DNA of 64,000 nt from Akebia trifoliata (lineage: Eukaryota; Streptophyta; Magnoliopsida; Ranunculales; Lardizabalaceae). The notes beneath the pieces are model-generated. The model ran no database searches. It saw only the letters and a list, made by a program, of their open reading frames with translations, and had not been told where the DNA came from. The translations under genes and the position numbers were made by a program. This document shows positions 59,281 through 64,000 of the stretch, one piece after another. Every line of letters begins with the position of its first letter. Position 1 is the stretch's first letter. The DNA lies in the NCBI GenBank assembly GCA_017979445.1, contig JADQWC010000589.1, positions 45,224 to 109,223 of the forward strand. The letters run 5' to 3'.

Positions 59281-60915
59281 TATTTAATATCATATTACTA
59301 TATTAATAAAAAAAAATTAAAATAAAATAATTTAAATAATAAATATAAGTAATTCTAAAATTCTGTAATAAATATATAATTGGATCCAACCGAATTGAGC
59401 GAAGACCCGCTCAAATCCAACCAATTGGACAAACTAACTTCCTGTCTTATATGATATCCATTGGTTTTTTAAAACATTGCGTCTGCCACGTGGATAAAGT
59501 TACTCAACTCCTGGAACATAGGATCTAAGTGAATAATGAAGCAGATAAGATACCATTAACGGCTTAAGTATTTTAATTTTCTCGTGATATTTTGAAATCA
59601 TATCTCGTACTTTAGAGTCTGAGAAAACTATAATTACGGAGAAGAGGACAAGTAACAATGACGTGAAACAGAATCAGTTTCATTATAACGGATTGTTTAA
59701 GGTAGAACACTGTCGTACGGAAACTCTATGCTTCACATTGATAACAGCCGTGCGATCAATGATTGTTGAGCTTTGTTGGTGTCATTATTAGACAAACGGT
59801 AAACACGTGGAATACACGTGTCCTTAGGTGATGCCGCTGCTTTGAATAATTTCATCATTGTTAATAGAGGTTCTGTAAGTCACAAAGACTTTCGTACGTA
59901 ACTTACGGTCACTTCAGCATTATTCTTTTAAAAAAAAAAATATTAATTGGGAAGGGCACGTTATTGCACGTGTTTCACATACGGGCATTAATTAATTAAA
60001 GAAAAATTATATTGTCACACTAACTTTTGCTAAGAGCACTCCAATTCATATGTAAAATGGTGCTCTTAGTAAAAGTTGGCCTGGTAATAGAGGCTATCTA
60101 GTTAAATTATGTTTTTAACTCATGATTACTTAAAATGATAGATTGGCAATTGTTTTGTACTCAATTTTTCATAAAATAATGTTTTAGAAAACTGTTTTGG
60201 AACACAAAAAAAAAATTGTCCAATTAGTTAGACCAAAATCCATGATTGGTCCAAATAATTTGTCCAATTGACCGTACCACTCAATTTGGTTGGACTGATA
60301 CGTATTTATTTTTAAAAAAAAAAGTATAAGCACTTATAAAGATATATCATCTTTAGTGCTGATTTTCGAACTAGAAAGCCTTCACTCAGTCAATACTTGG
60401 TTGATGTGGCATAGACATGGAACCATAGATATTTCCCCTTGGGATACATAACTACAATCCCCATTAAAAATTTTACTTCTGTATCTCGAGAAAAAGAAAA
60501 AAAACTATGATTTGTGTTTGAGCTACATCATCTGAGTATTGACCGAGGCAAGACTTTCTAATTAGAAAATCATTATTCTTATAAAAATTGATTTTTAGTT
60601 TGTGATAAATGGATCTTCTCTAGAGATTGATTAAAAGTAGGCCGCTTCTAATTAATGGTCCTTCATTAGCTATTTATAGGTTTCTTTCCATAAAATCTAA
60701 TTTAATAGTTTTCATAGGATACGTCCCTCTCATGATCTTTTATAAGTTCTTAAGAATATGAAAAAATTACTCAAACGATCTTGGCAAAGGGATTTTTTTT
60801 CTTAATAATCCATAAGTTTTGGGTGGTTTCTTAATAATCTATTTAGTAAACTTTTCTCTTTCTAAATAGTTGCTAAACCTCATCTCCCACATTTCTCACA
60901 ATCGAATATCCTAAC

Positions 60916-61862
60916 TGTAGACACCCCAATTTGGAGCCCTCACTCGAAAGGGCCCAAAAATAGTAATTTTCCAATAAAATTGGCAAACTGGCCTCGAAGG
61001 CCCGAAACATTAAAATCTGACATTTTTGTCAAATCAAAGCCTTTAACACCTCTCAATAGGTTAGTAGGTCCACCAAAAGGATTCGGCAAGCTCCCATCTA
61101 CCCCGCTCCATTCAAAATATCGATTTTCCAACAAGTTAGGCCAACGGGCCTCTAAGGCCCAAAACATTAAAAAATGACAGTTTTGATTAAATCGAGGCCC
61201 CTAAGACCACCCAATGGTCTAAGGGACCCATCAAAAGGGTTTAAGCCCTCCTACACCTGTTCAAACCTCACCACTCCGTCTTTGTATTTAAGAATACCCG
61301 AATGCTTGATAAAATTTTTCACCGGGCCTAAAAAGGCCCAATTTGCCAACACGTGATATTTTTGATCAAATTAATGATCGTAAAAATCTCAAAAAAATAA
61401 AAATAAATAAAAAAATGTGAGACTTGGAATGCCAACCCCTCCTCTACTCCTACCGCTCCACCTTCGAATCCGCAAACACCCTAAACACTCTAAAACTCAC
61501 AAACCCTCAACCCTTTGCTAAATTAATTTCGCACCTTACTCCTAACCTAAAAATCAATCCCACATCATCTAAAATCTAAACCAACCTAACCTCTCAAAAT
61601 CATTCCTAAAATAACCCCAATCAATTCTTAAAGCCCAAAACTACTTCCAAAACCCAAGCCCAACACCTCAAAGCCCATAAAATCCTACCCATATCGAATT
61701 CATTATCCAACCCACAACCCTAACCAATTATCCATTACCTACATCAACCAATCACCTTCTCAACATCAAAAGATGACACATGTCATCACCACCCTTAACC
61801 TCCCTCATCTAATCACCTACCCCCATCACCATTCTCTAAACAATCCATCTAACCCACATCAC
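60916..61862 (+). mobile_element. X3: family X retrotransposon LTR, left part
   Basis: It starts TGTAGACACCCCAATTTGGA after CTAAC in copy B. It aligns with X-inner from 44295 to about 45060 and is interrupted by E5 at 61863. The remainder is outside the window. Short open stretches at 60940-61356 are not genes. Confidence 0.75.
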
Positions 61863-63860
61863 TGTAGACACCCCATTTTTGCACTCGCCTTATTAATCAA
61901 CTCGTCAACCCGATTGCAATGATTCCCAATGATGGATGTGTATTCCATTGCTTTATTTCGTTACTAGAAATGTTTCAGAAATCCGGATAAGGTATCTCAA
62001 ATTGACAAAACCTTAGAAACCACGCTACGTTAGGAAAATACAACCCCAGAAACATAGAAATCATCATCTTGCAGACCAAAAAGAAGTTTCATGATAAAAA
62101 TCACTAAAAATTGACCAAATTACCAAAATACCCCTAACATCAAAACAACCCTAGAACCTACGTTACGATTAGAAAAACTCATTAAAACACATAAAATAAC
62201 AAATCGAAACCAAATAAATCATTTCGCCAATTTTCACAAAATTTAACAAAATTACGAAAATGCCCCTCATAAAGTTCATGACCATTTCACACACAAAATA
62301 TCATAAATGACACAAACTAATATTTTCATTGAATTCCTTACAAAAAATCGATTCTAAAATATCCTAGAACATTAAAAACCGACTTGAAACGTGAAAAGTC
62401 CTCTCCGAGGGTAAAACGGTAATTTCACAATTTTCATAATTAAAAAATTTGAAATTAATAAATAAAATATTAAATAATTAAAGTGAAACATTAATGAAAT
62501 AAATTAAAAATTGAAAAAAAAAAATCGATCAATCGGACTTTCAGGTAAAATTGTTGAGGGTTCGTGGGATATTTCTTTAAGGACTCCTCCATTTGGGGGT
62601 CCAAAGAATTAAAGAAATAATGGAGGAGGGATCTCCAAAATTAAAGTAAATCAAGCAAGACTAAAGTCAAGGTATTAAAGTCAATCAAGTGAGACTAAAG
62701 TCAAAATTAAAGTCAATTAAGCAAGACTAAAGTCAAGATATTAAAAGTCAATCAATTAAGACTAAAGTCAAAACATTAAAAGTCAATCAAATAAGACCAA
62801 AAGTCATAATAGAGTTCTAATTAAATAATAACTCAATCTAATAGAGTTCTAACTTAAAAACAATTCTACCTAAAACAATTATAATTAAAACACAATTCTA
62901 CCTAAAACAAGTCTAACTAAAACACAACTCTAATTAAAAGAGCTCTAATTAAACACTAACTCTATCCAAATCAACCCCTAAAAAACATCTATAAATAGAG
63001 GTGCTCACATCCTATTTTCGTATCAAATCATAAACCCTAAGAGAAGTAGGTCTAGAAGCTCCCCTAGCCCCCCATAAACCCTAGTTTTGGAGTCCCAACT
63101 CCTTACCTAACATCCCTTCTTCGATTTTAGCCTAAAAAACACCTAAAAACCTTTCAAAAACACTTCAAAATCCACAACAAACTTGAAGAATTCAGATCCA
63201 AGAAAGTAGAGATACCTTGCCTCGGAGATCAGGAATCAAATCCGGAGACAGAACGAAGCAAAGAGTACAGTACAAGGAGCAATTTCTGTCAGATCTGAGG
63301 GAACAAAGTCTTTGCTATCGGAAATGTATATTATTTATTTATTTATTTATTATTATTATCTAGGTTTTTAGCAATGTAATTTATTTAGCCTAAAAAACAC
63401 TTAAAAACCTTCCAAAAACACTTCAAAATCCACAACAAACTTGAAGAATTCAGATCCAAGAAAGTAGAGATACCTTGCCTCGGAGATCAGGAATCAAATC
63501 CGGAGACAGAACGAAGCAAAGAGTACAGTACAAGGAGCAATTTCTGTCAGATCTGAGGGAACAAAGTCTTTGCTATCGGAAATGTATAATTATTTATTTA
63601 TTTATTTATTATTATTATCTAGGTTTTTAGCAATGTAATTTATTTGGGAAGTTAGTAGAGACCAGCTTTGGCCGGGCGGGGTTGGTGCCTAACACCTTCC
63701 AACCCCGTAACGTGATCCCCGGACTCTTTTTCTCTTTCGTAGATTAGTTTGCCTTTTTTAGAGTCAGTTTGGTTCCTAGACCTTAACAACTAGGTGGCGA
63801 CTCCCAAACCTCAAGGGTCAAAAGCGGATCCGCGCACCCCGCGGATCGAGGGCGCTTTCA
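61863..63860 (+). repeat. E5: Tat/Ogre-type 5' LTR with internal tandem duplication
   Basis: It starts TGTAGACACC, ends GGCGCTTTCA and is 1,998 bp long. Removing one 258-bp unit gives 1,740 bp, the length of the E2 3' LTR. The TATA box is at 62990-62997 and the double hairpin at about 63662-63706. The expected left target repeat is ATCAC (61858-61862). Confidence 0.9.
63131..63646 (+). repeat. 258-bp tandem duplication inside the E5 LTR
   Basis: Two adjacent copies start at 63131 and 63389 with CCTAAAAAACAC and are nearly identical. The duplicated part lies downstream of the TATA box and upstream of the hairpins, so it would lengthen the R/U5 part of the transcript. Confidence 0.92.
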
Positions 63861-64000
63861 GTGGCGACTCCACTGGGGATCATTGAGGATCAAACTTGAA
63901 AAACCCAAGTGTGGGATACATTGCTAGTAGGACCTTTTTAATTTAATTTAATTTAATTTAATTTTTATTTTTAGTTATTTGTTTATTTGTTTATTTGTTT
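63861..64000 (+). mobile_element. E5 primer-binding site and start of leader
   Basis: GTGGCGACTCCACTGGGGAT (63861-63880) follows the LTR and matches the tRNA-Arg complement. GATCAAACTTGAAAAACCC follows, as in the E2 leader (7768-7785). The window ends in TTTAT/TTTAA repeats. The body of E5 is outside the window. Confidence 0.85.

Larger units (their letters stand above)
56597..60915. repeat. Duplicated segment, copy B
   Basis: It is collinear with copy A (48746-52962), same orientation. It is interrupted by a hAT-like element at 56656-57421 and a MITE at 58918-59280, and truncated in this window by the X3 retrotransposon after CTAAC (60911-60915). Each insertion has its uninterrupted counterpart in copy A. 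Confidence 0.88.

Noticed and set aside
60940..61356. Short open frames on both strands in X3
   Set aside because: They overlap each other within LTR sequence and have no counterpart protein.

Overview
This 64 kb window is plant nuclear DNA, AT-rich and almost entirely made of nested transposable elements. It holds Ty3/gypsy retrotransposons with Athila- and Tat/Ogre-type hallmarks, a plant PIF/Harbinger transposon with introns, hAT-like and foldback MITE-like elements, and the first exons of a plant KUP/HAK/KT potassium transporter. The species cannot be named from the sequence. I see no rRNA, tRNA, CRISPR array or intact host gene. Element names used here are E1 to E5 for the main retrotransposon copies and X for a second LTR family.

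Left half (1-33474): E1 is an old Athila-like element. Its 5' LTR runs off the left edge, its 3' LTR is at 32243-33474, and its gag and pol are riddled with stops and frameshifts. E2 is a Tat/Ogre-type element (6731-24789) inserted in the E1 integrase gene, with near-matching 5-bp target duplications (CCCTC/CCCAC). E2 has an ORF1 upstream of gag, one fused gag-pro-pol frame with two RNase H domains, and a 33-bp minisatellite in its 3' UTR. A solo LTR of the E1 family (18344-19572, target duplication CGAAC) is inserted in the E2 integrase gene. A PIF/Harbinger element (25732-31269, target duplication TTA) sits in the E1 3' region.

Middle (33475-48400): the DNA into which E1 inserted is a copy of LTR family X ('X-outer'). 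It also received E3 (33998-43624, target duplication CAACC), a non-autonomous Tat/Ogre derivative that has lost nearly all coding sequence. X-outer was also hit by a second X copy ('X-inner', 44295-48213, GGACC/GGATC), which itself holds E4, a solo Tat-type LTR (46530-48115, ACATC).

Right part (48401-64000): a roughly 4.2 kb segment occurs twice in direct orientation (copy A 48746-52962, copy B 56597-60915), and each copy has gained its own small transposons. Between them lies a frameshifted 5' fragment of a KUP/HAK/KT gene (minus strand, exons 1-3). Copy B is interrupted by a third X element (60916), which is interrupted by E5, a Tat/Ogre element whose 5' LTR and primer-binding site are visible (61863-64000).

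The observations most worth follow-up are these: a double-hairpin in the 3' part of the Tat-type and X-type LTRs whose stems co-vary around an almost invariant core; a leader segment shared by the Athila-like and Tat-like elements; and loss of the promoter half of the E2 5' LTR with an inverted filler at the deletion junction.
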